In this document: one piece after another, positions 49,964 through 58,876 of the stretch
How positions within the stretch are numbered: position 1 is the stretch's first letter
Layout: each line of letters starts with the position of its first letter
NCBI RefSeq assembly: GCF_030555055.1
Contig: NZ_JAMOAO010000001.1
Location: 3,782,001 to 3,846,000 of the forward strand
DNA length: 64,000 nucleotides
From: Nocardiopsis sp. YSL2
GTDB lineage: Bacteria > Actinomycetota > Actinomycetes > Streptosporangiales > Streptosporangiaceae
Reading direction: 5' to 3'
Program-made: the position numbers and the translations under genes
Notes under the pieces: generated by a model
Told to the model about the DNA's origin: nothing
Database searches by the model: none
The model's input: the letters and a program-made list of their open reading frames with translations, nothing else

Positions 49964-52621
49964 TCAGCCGCGGGCGATGGTGATGACCGGAGAGGTCCAG
50001 GTCTCCCAGTCGTCGGGGTCCTCCGGGTCGCCGAGCGCCTTGAGCGCGCGGGCCTCCAGGCGGTAGTCCCCGTCGCGGAGGTCCTTCACCCGGCCGTGGG
50101 AGTCGGTCACGGTGCCGTCCCAGACGTAGGAGAAGAACGACGTCGACGTCGCGCTGCGGTTGACGTGGGAGACGTCCACCGCGATGTTGCGGCGCGGGTG
50201 CACCGGACGGCCGGTGCGCTCGTCCACGACCATCATCTCCAGGCGCGTGACGTGGTGGTCGAAGTGGGCGATGACGTAGGGGACGTCGGGCAGGCCGTCG
50301 ACCCAGTCCATCGAGTACGTGGCGCCGTCCGGCTGGTTGGCGAACGTGCCGCCGTTGGCGGCCGCGCACTCCAGCCCATCGAACACCTCGCACCCGGTGA
50401 TCTTCGTCAGCCACGGCAGCTCGTGGACGGTGCCGTCGCCGTCGGTGATCGGGGTCATCGCCTCGATCTCCTGGTAGTCGCCGTTGTAGGCGGCGTAGGG
50501 GACCCGGAAGGTCTCGCCGGCGTCACTCGTGACGGACACGTAGCCGCCGTAGAGCATCTGCTCGTACGCGCGCGCCGGCGGAGTGACGGTGACCTCGACG
50601 TCGGCGGAGCCGCCCGCGGGGACGGTCACCGAGTCGGTGTCGAAGGACACCTCGGCGGAGTCCGCGTTGAACCCGGGGGCGAAGGTGCTGCCGTGCGTGC
50701 CCAGGGCGGCCTCGTGGCCCAGTGCGTAGACGGCCTCCTCGTCGCCGTCGTTGGTGATGGTGACGGTCTCGCTCATCGTGCCCTCGGTGGCGCCGAGCGA
50801 CAGCTTGCCCGGGGTGACCGTCGTGGCGGCCAGCACCGAGCCCGGGATGTCGAGCATGCCCGCGCCCTGGCGGTGGGCGTTGTCGAGCAGCCCGAGGTCG
50901 GGGTTGCCCCACCAGTTCTTGGGGTCGGCGCTGTTCTGCAGCACGGTGCGCACGTCGTGCGCCTCCAGGTCGGGGCGGCCCTGCAGGAGCAGCGCGACGC
51001 CGCCGGCCACGTGTGGCGAGGACATCGACGTGCCGCTGATCGTGGCGTAGCCGCCCTGGTCCATCGGGTAGGTGGAGTTGATCAGGCCGCCGGGGGCGCC
51101 GATGTCCGGCTTCAGCTCCAGGTCGGGGGACATGCCGTAGGAGCTGAACGAGCTGATCAGGCCGCCGGTCGGATTGGGCGTGGAGACGGACTCGTCGGAC
51201 CAGTCGAGGGTGACGGTCTCACCGGCCTCGAGGAGTCCGAGCAGGTGAGCCCCGGACTCGTCGGAGATACCGATGGAGAACGGGCCGCGGTCGGTGATGC
51301 CGCCGCCGGCGAACATCCCGGGCACGTTGTTGTACATGACCACGCCGGTGGCGCCGGCGTCGACGGCCGTGTCGTACTTCTCCGCGAACGTGCACGCGCC
51401 GCGGACCATGAGCGCGGTCGCGCCCGCCGGGTCGCCCTCCAGGGTGTCTCCCTCGGACAGGCATCCCCGGCCGACGTACACGAGTTCGTCGGTCGTGCCG
51501 GACGCGGGCGGCGCAGCGGCGTCGCCCATCTCCATGTAGGCCAGCGACTCACCGCTCGGGGCGGCGACCACCGACGCCGCCTGGACGTGGGTGTTGTCGT
51601 AGGAGGCCACACCGATCACGTTGGCGCCCAGGCCGGGGGCCCCGGCCGAGTAGAGCCCGGTGTCGCCCTCGTTGCCGATGGAGGCGACCACGACCATGCC
51701 CTCGTCGACGAGGTTGTCCGAGGCGGTCGCCGTCGGGTACTGCGGCCAGGAGTGCGCCGATCCGATGCTCATGTTGAGCACGTCCATGTCGTCGGCGAGC
51801 GCGGTCTCCATGGCGGCGATCATGATGTCGGCGGTGGTGGAGCCCGAACAGCCGAAGACCTTGTAGGCGCCGAACTCCACGTCCGGGGCCACGCCCGTGA
51901 CCTGGCCCTCGGCTCCGACGATCCCGGCCACGTGGGTGCCGTGCCCGTGGCAGTCCTGGGGGTCGCCGTCGGGGGCGGGGGTGCTGGTGGCCGGGTGGCT
52001 CGCGTCGAAGTCGTCACCGACGAAGTCGTGTCCGGTGACCACACGGCCGGTGGGGAAGGAGCCGGGGCCGCCGAGGTCGGGGTGCGTGTAGTCGATCCCG
52101 GTGTCCATGACGGCCACACGCAGGCCCTCACCGGTGAGCCCGAGCTCGTTCTGTCCGATGTCGGCGCCCGTCATCCCCAGCGCGGTGTCCAGGTCGGGGG
52201 CGGAGCCGTCGGCCTCGGGGATCTCGTAGCGCATGACGGGGTAGATCGCGTTGACGCCGGGGATCTCCCGGGCGTTGCCGACCTGGGAGTCGTCCATCTC
52301 GACCGAGAGGCCGTTCCACAGTTCCCCGAAGGCGAGCCGTTCGGTGTACTCCAGTCCCTGCTCGTCGGCGTCGGCGCGGAAGTCCTCCTGTTCGTCCTCG
52401 ACCTGGGAGGGGGAGGTGCCCTCCGACGCCGGGGGGCTTTCCAGTTCGATGAACCACATGTTCTCGGCCTGGTGTGTCAGTTCGCCGGTTTCGGCCGAGG
52501 GGGCCGGGTGGAGGGGCGCCAGCTCCGCGTCGTCGTCGGCGCCGGCCGGTGCGGCCGCGGTCAGGCCCGCCAGAAGCGTCAGCCCGGCGAGGGAGGCCAG
52601 GCGTGAGCGGTGGGATACCAC
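49964..52621 (-). CDS. Secreted S8 (subtilisin-like) serine protease with PA domain
   Basis: About 885 residues from GTG 52621 (GAAGGGATG ~11 nt upstream). Signal peptide VSHRSRLASLAGLTLLAGLTAAAPAGA, an inhibitor-like propeptide (~35-150), then the S8 domain: Asp in VAVMDTGIDYTHPDL, His in CHGHGTHVAGIVG, Asn-type oxyanion region VVVASIGNEGDTG, and Ser in ISGTSMSSPHVAGGVALLL. A PA domain (CTFAEKYDTAVDAGATGVVM) is inserted between His and Ser, and the ~350 C-terminal residues are Fn3-like sandwiches. Arrangement is of the lactocepin/Vpr type. Probably an extracellular nutrient-scavenging protease. Monocistronic, convergent with smc. Confidence 0.9.
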   Translation of the reverse strand: MVSHRSRLASLAGLTLLAGLTAAAPAGADDDAELAPLHPAPSAETGELTHQAENMWFIELESPPASEGTSPSQVEDEQEDFRADADEQGLEYTERLAFGELWNGLSVEMDDSQVGNAREIPGVNAIYPVMRYEIPEADGSAPDLDTALGMTGADIGQNELGLTGEGLRVAVMDTGIDYTHPDLGGPGSFPTGRVVTGHDFVGDDFDASHPATSTPAPDGDPQDCHGHGTHVAGIVGAEGQVTGVAPDVEFGAYKVFGCSGSTTADIMIAAMETALADDMDVLNMSIGSAHSWPQYPTATASDNLVDEGMVVVASIGNEGDTGLYSAGAPGLGANVIGVASYDNTHVQAASVVAAPSGESLAYMEMGDAAAPPASGTTDELVYVGRGCLSEGDTLEGDPAGATALMVRGACTFAEKYDTAVDAGATGVVMYNNVPGMFAGGGITDRGPFSIGISDESGAHLLGLLEAGETVTLDWSDESVSTPNPTGGLISSFSSYGMSPDLELKPDIGAPGGLINSTYPMDQGGYATISGTSMSSPHVAGGVALLLQGRPDLEAHDVRTVLQNSADPKNWWGNPDLGLLDNAHRQGAGMLDIPGSVLAATTVTPGKLSLGATEGTMSETVTITNDGDEEAVYALGHEAALGTHGSTFAPGFNADSAEVSFDTDSVTVPAGGSADVEVTVTPPARAYEQMLYGGYVSVTSDAGETFRVPYAAYNGDYQEIEAMTPITDGDGTVHELPWLTKITGCEVFDGLECAAANGGTFANQPDGATYSMDWVDGLPDVPYVIAHFDHHVTRLEMMVVDERTGRPVHPRRNIAVDVSHVNRSATSTSFFSYVWDGTVTDSHGRVKDLRDGDYRLEARALKALGDPEDPDDWETWTSPVITIARG

Positions 52622-52755
52622 CTTGTGAACACATCCCTTCTCGGTACGCGCCGCGGACACCGGGGGAGCGGGCAGCCCACCGGTGGCGAGGGTGGCCGCC
52701 GGGGGATGCGACGCAGGACGTCCGAATTCGGTTGTTCGACGCGCACGGCAACGAG

Positions 52756-52784
52756 ATCATTGCTGTGTGCGATATCCGTGTCAA
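52756..52784 (-). promoter_or_regulatory. Promoter of the S8 protease gene
   Basis: On the minus strand a perfect TTGACA (52784-52779), a 17-bp spacer and AATGAT (52761-52756) in an AT-rich patch, giving a leader of ~125 nt. Confidence 0.5.
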
Positions 52785-53029
52785 TGTTGATAAAGACTCA
52801 ATCTGGATACGTGGCGGAATAATGTGGCCAGAGAGGTGAATGTCTCTCACTAGGGCCATAAGCGGACAAACGCCAAGTCGGAATCATTCTCCGGGGCAAA
52901 GGAAACGCCGCGCCGCGGTGCGCGAAAGGGGCGCCCGGGCCCCCGCTGCCGCCATTCGATTCGAATAACCGCAGGTGGCGGGGGTCGCGAGAACACGACG
53001 AGGGCCCGACGGGCGCCGAGTACAGTGGG

Positions 53030-53165
53030 ACGGTCGGGGCGCTCCCCCGACCGGTGCCGAAACGAGCGAAGTCCGGTCCGGCGGCCACGTCCGCCCAACC
53101 CGGCGCTGTCCCGCAACTGTGGAGCCCCGCGCCGCGCGGGGACGAGCCAGGTCGCCTCGGCGGCA
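53030..53165 (+). ncRNA. Cobalamin riboswitch
   Basis: The conserved core is present in order: GGTGCCGAAACGAG (about 53051-53064), GGCCACGTCCGCCCAACCC, the invariant GCTGTCCCGCAACTGT (53105-53120), and the B12 box AGCCAGGTCGCCT (53145-53157). It lies in the leader ~80 nt before a B12-type substrate-binding protein and permease. On binding adenosylcobalamin it should lower translation or transcription of the importer. No T-run terminator is visible, so control of the ribosome site is more likely. Confidence 0.9.
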
Positions 53166-53244
53166 CCGACGTCCCCGTCCTCGTGGGAAGGACAGGCCGT
53201 CCCAGCCCGGACCGCGCTCCTTCCCCGTCCCACCAAGGAGCACC

Positions 53245-54231
53245 GTGCGGATTCCCCGACCCCTCGCCCAGGGCGACCGACGCCAACACGGGGCTTCGGC
53301 CCCGCCCCTGCTGTCCGCCGCACTCCTGGGCCTCACCCTCGCGGCCACGGCCTGCGGTGCCCCGGACCCCGGGTCCGAGACCGCCCCCGACGCGGCGTCC
53401 GACGGCGGCTTCCCCGCCACGGTCGACGACGCCCTCGGCGAGGTCACCATCGCGGCGCGGCCCGAGCGGATCGTCTCGCTCTCGCCGACCGCGACGGAGA
53501 TGCTCTTCGCCATCGGCGCGGGGGACCAGGTCGAGGCGGCCGACGAGTACTCGAACTTCCCCGAGGACGCCCCGACCACCGACCTCAGCGGCTTCACGCC
53601 CAACGTCGAGTCGATCGTGGAGTACGACCCCGACCTGGTCCTGCTCGCCCGGTCCTCCGAGGACACCGCGCCGCAGCTGGAGGACGTCGGCGTGCCCGTC
53701 ATCGTGCTGGACGACGCCCACACCCTGGAGGACGCCTACGCCCAGATGCGCACGCTCGGCGAGGCGACCGGCAACGCCGACTCGGCCGACGCCGAGGCCG
53801 AGCGCGTCCGGACCGAGTTCGACGCGGTCGTGGAGAGCGTGCGCGAGGACGTCGGCGAGGTGGACCTGACCTTCTACCAGGAGCTCGACGACAGCCTGTA
53901 CACCGCGACCTCCGGCACGTTCGTCGGCCAGATCTACCAGTCCTTCGGGCTGGAGAACATCGCCGACGCGGCCGACGGCGCCGACAGCGGCTACCCGCAG
54001 CTGTCCCCGGAGTACGTCGTGGACGAGAACCCGGACATGATCTTCCTGTCCTACGGCGACGAGGAGACCCTGGCGTCGGTGGGCGAGCGTCCGGCCTTCG
54101 ACACGGTCACGGCCGTGGAGGAGGACGCGGTGTACCTGCTCGACGCGGACGTCGCCTCGCGCTGGGGCCCGCGCGTGGTCGACTTCGCCGAGCTCGTCGG
54201 CGACGCCGTCCGAGAGCACGCGGGCGCCTAG
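53245..54231 (+). CDS. btuF: ABC transporter substrate-binding lipoprotein, cobalamin type
   Basis: 328 residues from GTG 53245 (AAGGAG 5 nt upstream). Signal with lipobox LAATAC (Cys ~37), an Asp/Pro linker, then a class III periplasmic-binding fold: PERIVSLSPTATEMLFAIGAGDQVEAADEY, TDLSGFTPNVESIVEYDPDLVLL and GVPVIVLDDAHTLEDAYAQM are typical of BtuF/FecB proteins. The cobalamin riboswitch in its leader points to B12 or a corrinoid rather than a siderophore. Followed immediately by the permease gene. Confidence 0.85.
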   Translation: MRIPRPLAQGDRRQHGASAPPLLSAALLGLTLAATACGAPDPGSETAPDAASDGGFPATVDDALGEVTIAARPERIVSLSPTATEMLFAIGAGDQVEAADEYSNFPEDAPTTDLSGFTPNVESIVEYDPDLVLLARSSEDTAPQLEDVGVPVIVLDDAHTLEDAYAQMRTLGEATGNADSADAEAERVRTEFDAVVESVREDVGEVDLTFYQELDDSLYTATSGTFVGQIYQSFGLENIADAADGADSGYPQLSPEYVVDENPDMIFLSYGDEETLASVGERPAFDTVTAVEEDAVYLLDADVASRWGPRVVDFAELVGDAVREHAGA

Positions 54232-55320
54232 GTGCGTCTCCGGCGGGCACGTCGCGCGGGGGAGGGGCGCCCTCGACGGGCGCCCTCGGCGCGGACCGCC
54301 CCACCCGTCGGATGGCTGGTCGGCGGAGCGGCCCTGCTGGTCGCCGCCGGCCTCCTCGGCGTCTCGGCGGGGGCGGCCGCCATCTCGGCGGCCGACATCG
54401 TCCGCCACCTGCTCAGCCACCTGCCGTTCGCCGGAGTGGAGTCACCGCTCAACGAGCGCGAGGCGGCGCTGCTGGTGGCACTGCGCCTGCCGAGAGTCGT
54501 CATGGGCGCCATCGTCGGCGCCCTCCTGGCCACCGCGGGCGGCGCCTACCAGGGTGTCTTCCGCAACGCCCTGGCCGACCCCTTCCTGCTCGGAGCCGCG
54601 GCCGGCGCCGGTCTGGGCGCCACCCTGGTCATGGTCTTCGGCCAGGAGCTCACCGACACACCGCGCGCCGCCGTCCCGTTCGCCGCCTTCGTCGGCGCGC
54701 TCGCGGGGGTGGCCGCCGCCTACCTCCTGGGTTCCACCGCGGGCGGCGGAGGCACCGCGTCGCTGGTCCTGGCGGGCGTGGCCGTCTCGTCGTTCCTGTC
54801 CGCGGCGCAGACCCTCGTGCAGCAGATGGGGGTCGACCAGCTCCAGCGCGTCTACTCGTGGCTGCTCGGCGGCCTGGGACGCGACGGCTGGGACGACGTG
54901 CGGCTGGTGTGGCCCTACGCGCTGGTGAGCCTGGTCGTCCTGCTGGCCTGCGGCTACCTGCTGGACATGCTCGCCCTGGGCGACGACAAGGCGATCAGCC
55001 TCGGCCTGAACCCGGGGGTGGTCCGGATCATCGTGATCAGCGCCGCGTCACTGGCCACGGCCGCCGCGGTGGCGGTGAGCGGGCTGATCGGCTTCGTGGG
55101 CATCGTGGTCCCCCACGTGGTCCGCCGCCTCGTGGGGGCCAACTACCGGGCGATCCTGCCCGTCACCGTGCTCTTCGGCGGCGCGTTCCTGGTCCTGGTC
55201 GACATCGTCGCCCGGACCGTGGTCGCCCCCGCCGAACTGCCCATCGGAGTCGTGACCGCCTTCCTCGGCGCACCGTTCTTCCTGCTCATCCTGAGGACGA
55301 CCCGCCACCGCACGACGTGA
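54232..55320 (+). CDS. btuC: FecCD/BtuC-family ABC transporter permease
   Basis: 362 residues with ~10 helices. Family segments: LRLPRVVMGAIVGALLATAGGAYQGVFRNALADPFLLGAAAGAGLGATL (~residues 85-130, the conserved G-x2-YQ-x-x-x-R-NPLA-DP-x-LG motif), SWLLGGLGRDGWDDV, LGDDKAISLGLNPG (ATPase-coupling loop), and GLIGFVGIVVPHVVRRLVG. The GTG begins at the base after the btuF stop, so they are coupled. The usual third gene, the ATPase btuD, is missing: ftsY follows after 104 bp. Confidence 0.87.
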   Translation: MRLRRARRAGEGRPRRAPSARTAPPVGWLVGGAALLVAAGLLGVSAGAAAISAADIVRHLLSHLPFAGVESPLNEREAALLVALRLPRVVMGAIVGALLATAGGAYQGVFRNALADPFLLGAAAGAGLGATLVMVFGQELTDTPRAAVPFAAFVGALAGVAAAYLLGSTAGGGGTASLVLAGVAVSSFLSAAQTLVQQMGVDQLQRVYSWLLGGLGRDGWDDVRLVWPYALVSLVVLLACGYLLDMLALGDDKAISLGLNPGVVRIIVISAASLATAAAVAVSGLIGFVGIVVPHVVRRLVGANYRAILPVTVLFGGAFLVLVDIVARTVVAPAELPIGVVTAFLGAPFFLLILRTTRHRTT

Positions 55321-55424
55321 TCCCGAGCCGCGGGAAGGCGGGCCGCCGTACCCCCGTTCGTTCCCGGCACGCCATCCGGCCGTGACGCGAACGCGTCGCG
55401 CGTTCTGGGAGACTGGGGAGCGCT

Positions 55425-56609
55425 ATGGACATCACCGTGCTCGCAACCTCAGTCATCGTCGTCCTGGTCCTGCTTCTGGCGGTCGGCGGGTTCTTCCTGG
55501 TCAAGACCCGGCGTCCGGTCGAGCCGGGCGAGGAGGAGACCAAGCCCGAGGTCACCGGGGAGCCGGGAACGGCCGCCCCGGAGGAGGACCGCGAACGGGC
55601 CGGGGGCGCGGTCGCCACACCGCCCGCCCAGGCCCCTCCGGCCGAGGCCGCCCCGCCCGCCGAACCCGAGCTGGAGACACCGCCGCCGTCCGCGGGGCGC
55701 ATGGTGCGCCTGCGCGCCCGCCTGGCCCGCTCGCAGACCTCGCTGGGCCAGGGGCTGCTCAACCTGCTCTCCTCCGACTCCCTGGACGAGGACGCGTGGG
55801 AGGAGATCGAGGACACCCTGATCACCGCCGACATCGGCGTGACCGCCGCCGCGCAGATCGTCGAGAGCCTGCGGACCAAGGTCAAGGTGCTCGGAAGCCG
55901 GGGCGTGGACGAGGTGCGCGGGCTGCTGCGCGCGGAGCTCCTGGCGCAGATCGGCGCCGACACCGACCGGACCGTGCGCACCCAGCCGCACGGCGACCGG
56001 CCCGCGGTGATCATGGTCGTGGGTGTCAACGGCACCGGGAAGACGACCACCACCGGCAAGCTCGCCCGCTCCCTGGTCGGCGACGGCCGCAGCGTGGTGC
56101 TCGGCGCGGCCGACACCTTCCGTGCCGCCGCCACCGAGCAGCTCCAGACCTGGGGCGGGCGCGTGGGCGCTCCGGTCGTCCGCAAGGAGGAGGGCGCCGA
56201 CCCGGCCAGCGTGGCCTTCGACGCCGTCTCCCGGGGGATCGAGGACGGCGCCGACACGGTCATCATCGACACCGCCGGGCGCCTGCACACCAAGACCGGG
56301 CTCATGGACGAGCTGGGCAAGGTCAAGCGCGTGGTCGAGAAGAAGTGCCAGGTGGACGAGGTCCTCCTGGTCCTGGACGCCACCACCGGCCAGAACGGCC
56401 TGCGCCAGGCACGGGTGTTCGGCGAGGTCGTGAACGTGACCGGTATCGCGCTGACCAAGCTCGACGGCACCGCCAAGGGCGGCATCATCGTGCAGGTCCA
56501 GCGGGAGCTGGGTGTGCCGGTCAAGCTCGTCGGACTGGGCGAGGGGCCCGACGACCTGGCCCCCTTCGACCCCGAGGTCTTCGTGGACGCCGTCCTCGGC
56601 GGCTCCTGA
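55425..56609 (+). CDS. ftsY: Signal recognition particle receptor FtsY
   Basis: 394 residues. An N-terminal membrane helix (VLATSVIVVLVLLLAVGGFF, as in actinobacterial FtsY), a Glu/Pro/Ala linker (~25-85), the N domain (LARSQTSLGQGLLNLLSSDS; WEEIEDTLITADIGVTAAAQ), then the SRP GTPase: G1 VVGVNGTGKTTTTGKLARSL, DTFRAAATEQLQTW, DTAGRLHTKTGLMDEL, LTKLDGTAKGG, GLGEGPDDLAPFD. Docks Ffh-ribosome complexes at the membrane. GGGGAGCGCT precedes ATG 55425. Confidence 0.95.
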   Translation: MDITVLATSVIVVLVLLLAVGGFFLVKTRRPVEPGEEETKPEVTGEPGTAAPEEDRERAGGAVATPPAQAPPAEAAPPAEPELETPPPSAGRMVRLRARLARSQTSLGQGLLNLLSSDSLDEDAWEEIEDTLITADIGVTAAAQIVESLRTKVKVLGSRGVDEVRGLLRAELLAQIGADTDRTVRTQPHGDRPAVIMVVGVNGTGKTTTTGKLARSLVGDGRSVVLGAADTFRAAATEQLQTWGGRVGAPVVRKEEGADPASVAFDAVSRGIEDGADTVIIDTAGRLHTKTGLMDELGKVKRVVEKKCQVDEVLLVLDATTGQNGLRQARVFGEVVNVTGIALTKLDGTAKGGIIVQVQRELGVPVKLVGLGEGPDDLAPFDPEVFVDAVLGGS

Positions 56610-56658
56610 GCCGTGGCCGCCGCTCCCGTGCGGGAGCGCGGAGGGCGGCCGACGCCGG

Positions 56659-56705
56659 CACACCGGTGGCCGGGTATCCGACGAGGGTGCCCGGCCACCG
56701 GCGTG
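56659..56705 (+). terminator. Terminator of ftsY
   Basis: CACACCGGTGGCCGGG (56659-56674) and CCCGGCCACCGGCGTG (56690-56705) form a 16-bp stem with one mismatch, 50 bp after ftsY. Confidence 0.65.
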
Positions 56706-56943
56706 TCCCGGGGACGGGACGGGCGGACGGACGGTGGTGTGACCCACTTCATGTGTGCGTCATGGCACCGCAACACGGGGCCGCGAAACCTGACCCCGGC
56801 ACCGTTACCGGGGTGAGATCTGACTCTGTGTGGTGATCGCGTAGCCCTCTGTTCACGGCGCGGGTCGCGTTCTGTACGCGTGCACGAGCGATCGCACGTG
56901 CTGGGGTCTCCGTTCATGACGGCTTAACACTTCTGGCTGTCCT

Positions 56944-56981
56944 TTTACATGGGTGCAACATGGCAGCTCCCATGGAGAAAC
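56944..56981. promoter_or_regulatory. Putative GlnR box upstream of amtB
   Basis: Four 5-mers at exact 11-bp periodicity: TTTAC-N6-GCAAC-N6-GCTCC-N6-GAAAC. The actinobacterial GlnR box is gTnAc-N6-GaAAc repeated with the same spacing. The last element is perfect, the third is weak. It ends 107 bp before amtB, a common GlnR target. Confidence 0.5.
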
Positions 56982-57088
56982 ACCCAGCTCAGAAAGTGGC
57001 CTGTGTGGTGATCTGCACGGCCCGATGACGTGCTCGCTGACGCCGCCCCTGCACGACCATCCCCCGTCTGTCCTACGGAGGCGACGAC

Positions 57089-58423
57089 ATGATTGACACT
57101 GGCAACACCACGTGGCTGCTGGTGAGCGCCGCGCTGGTGATGCTCATGACCCCAGGTCTGGCCTTCTTCTACGGAGGCATGTCCCGGGCGAAGAGCGTCC
57201 TGAACATGATGCTCATGAGCTTCGCGAGCATCGCGATCGTCAGCGTGCTGTGGGTCGCCATCGGCCACTCGCTCACCTACGCCGAGGGCCCCGGCGCACT
57301 CAACCACTTCATCGGCGGTTTCGACTACGTCGGGCTGAGCAGCCTCATCGGTGAGATCGAGCCCTCCGACGGCGAGGGTGGTGCGGGCTACCCGCTGCTG
57401 GTCGACGCCGGGTTCCAGATGATGTTCGCGATCATCACCGTCGCGCTCATCTCCGGTGCCATCGCCGACCGCGCCAAGTTCGGCGCCTGGCTGATCTTCG
57501 TCCCGGTGTGGGCCACCCTGGTCTACTTCCCCGTGGCCCACTGGGTCTGGGGCGGCGGCTGGTTCGAGCTGATCAACATCGGCGGTGCGGGCGTGGTCGA
57601 CTTCGCCGGCGGTACCGCCGTCCACATCAACGCCGGTGCCGCGGCCCTGGCCCTGACCTTCGTGCTCGGCCGCCGCAAGGGCTTCGGCGTGGAGTCCATG
57701 CGCCCCCACAACCTGCCGTTCGTCCTGCTGGGCGCCGCCCTGCTGTGGTTCGGCTGGTTCGGCTTCAACGCCGGCTCCGCCTACGCCGCCGACGGCACCG
57801 CCGCGCTCGCCCTGGTCAACACCCAGGTCGCCACCGCCGCCGCGATCATCGCCTGGATCATCGTGGAGAAGCTGCGCTACGGCAAGGCCAGCGCGCTGGG
57901 CTTCGCCTCCGGTGCCATCGCCGGCCTGGTCGCCATCACCCCGGCCGCCGCGGACGTCACCCCGCTGGGCGCGATCGCGGTCGGCGCCGTCTCCGGTGCG
58001 GTCTGCGCCTACGCCATCAGCTGGAAGTTCAAGTTCAAGTTCGACGACGCGCTCGACGTCGTCGGCATCCACATGGTCGGCGGCATCATCGGCTCCCTGA
58101 TGATCGGTCTCGTGGCCGCCGAGATCACCTCCGGCTCCAGCGGCCTGTTCGACGGCGGCGGCGTCTCGCTGCTGATCGTCCAGCTGATCGCCGTGGCCGC
58201 CACGATCGTCTACTCCTTCATCGCCACCTGGATCATCGCCAAGATCATCGACCTCATCATGGGCTTCCGTATCCCGGAAGAGGTCGAGACCAACGGCCTG
58301 GACCACGAGCTGCACGCCGAAACGGCTTACGCCTTCGACGAACTGGACGAGCTCGAGGCAGAAGCGGTCTCCTCGTCGACGCCTCCGGGCGAGGAGACGG
58401 CCTCATCGCAGGCCAAGGCCTAG
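57089..58423 (+). CDS. amtB: Ammonium transporter AmtB
   Basis: 444 residues with 11 helices. Family segments: WLLVSAALVMLMTPGLAFFYGGMSRAKSVLNMMLMSF at the N-terminus (spread over two helices), FAGGTAVHINAGAAALALTF with the first pore His, ADGTAALALVNTQVA, and DDALDVVGIHMVGGIIGSL with the second pore His. The C-terminal ~60 residues are cytoplasmic and acidic; the PII-binding tail of Amt proteins lies there. GGAGG 10 nt before the ATG. glnK and glnD, its normal operon partners in Streptomyces, do not follow. Confidence 0.95.
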   Translation: MIDTGNTTWLLVSAALVMLMTPGLAFFYGGMSRAKSVLNMMLMSFASIAIVSVLWVAIGHSLTYAEGPGALNHFIGGFDYVGLSSLIGEIEPSDGEGGAGYPLLVDAGFQMMFAIITVALISGAIADRAKFGAWLIFVPVWATLVYFPVAHWVWGGGWFELINIGGAGVVDFAGGTAVHINAGAAALALTFVLGRRKGFGVESMRPHNLPFVLLGAALLWFGWFGFNAGSAYAADGTAALALVNTQVATAAAIIAWIIVEKLRYGKASALGFASGAIAGLVAITPAAADVTPLGAIAVGAVSGAVCAYAISWKFKFKFDDALDVVGIHMVGGIIGSLMIGLVAAEITSGSSGLFDGGGVSLLIVQLIAVAATIVYSFIATWIIAKIIDLIMGFRIPEEVETNGLDHELHAETAYAFDELDELEAEAVSSSTPPGEETASSQAKA

Positions 58424-58876
58424 TCTTCAACGTCGAGGCCGTGGGTCTTGGCCGCTGACGCGGTGAGGTGACCCAGAGACCGGCGGGGAGTGATCCCCGC
58501 CGGTCTCGTTCGTGTGCGGCCCGGCGCGCCGCCGGATCGGCGGCGCGCCGGGGGCACGGCCGCGTGCGGCACACTCTTTGTGCCGTTTCAAGGAGCGTTG
58601 TTGGCCGTGGTCCGTGCCGGGGTTGGATACGCTTTCGAAGCGGTGGGGCCGCGCAGTCGGGCGGCCGCGGCCGAGTGCCGCGGGACCGGGCCCGCGCGGC
58701 GGTCCGGCGACCGGACGGCGGACCGCGTCCCGGCCGGGTCCGGAGGGATCGAAACCACGGACCGGGCAGCCGCGTCTCACGCCGACAGGGCCGGGGGCCG
58801 ATCGATCCCCACAGCCCATCCCATGAACGCACGCGGACTCGTAACAGTGCCCCACAGGTCGGGGTCAGGAGGAATG
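58424..58876 (+). other. amtB to lipoprotein gap; terminator at 58476-58507
   Basis: 453 bp without a credible gene; no glnK- or glnD-like coding is present on either strand. A perfect 14-bp terminator hairpin, GAGACCGGCGGGGA and TCCCCGCCGGTCTC with a GTGA loop and then GTT, sits at 58476-58507. The rest is presumably the promoter/leader of the lipoprotein gene. Confidence 0.6.
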
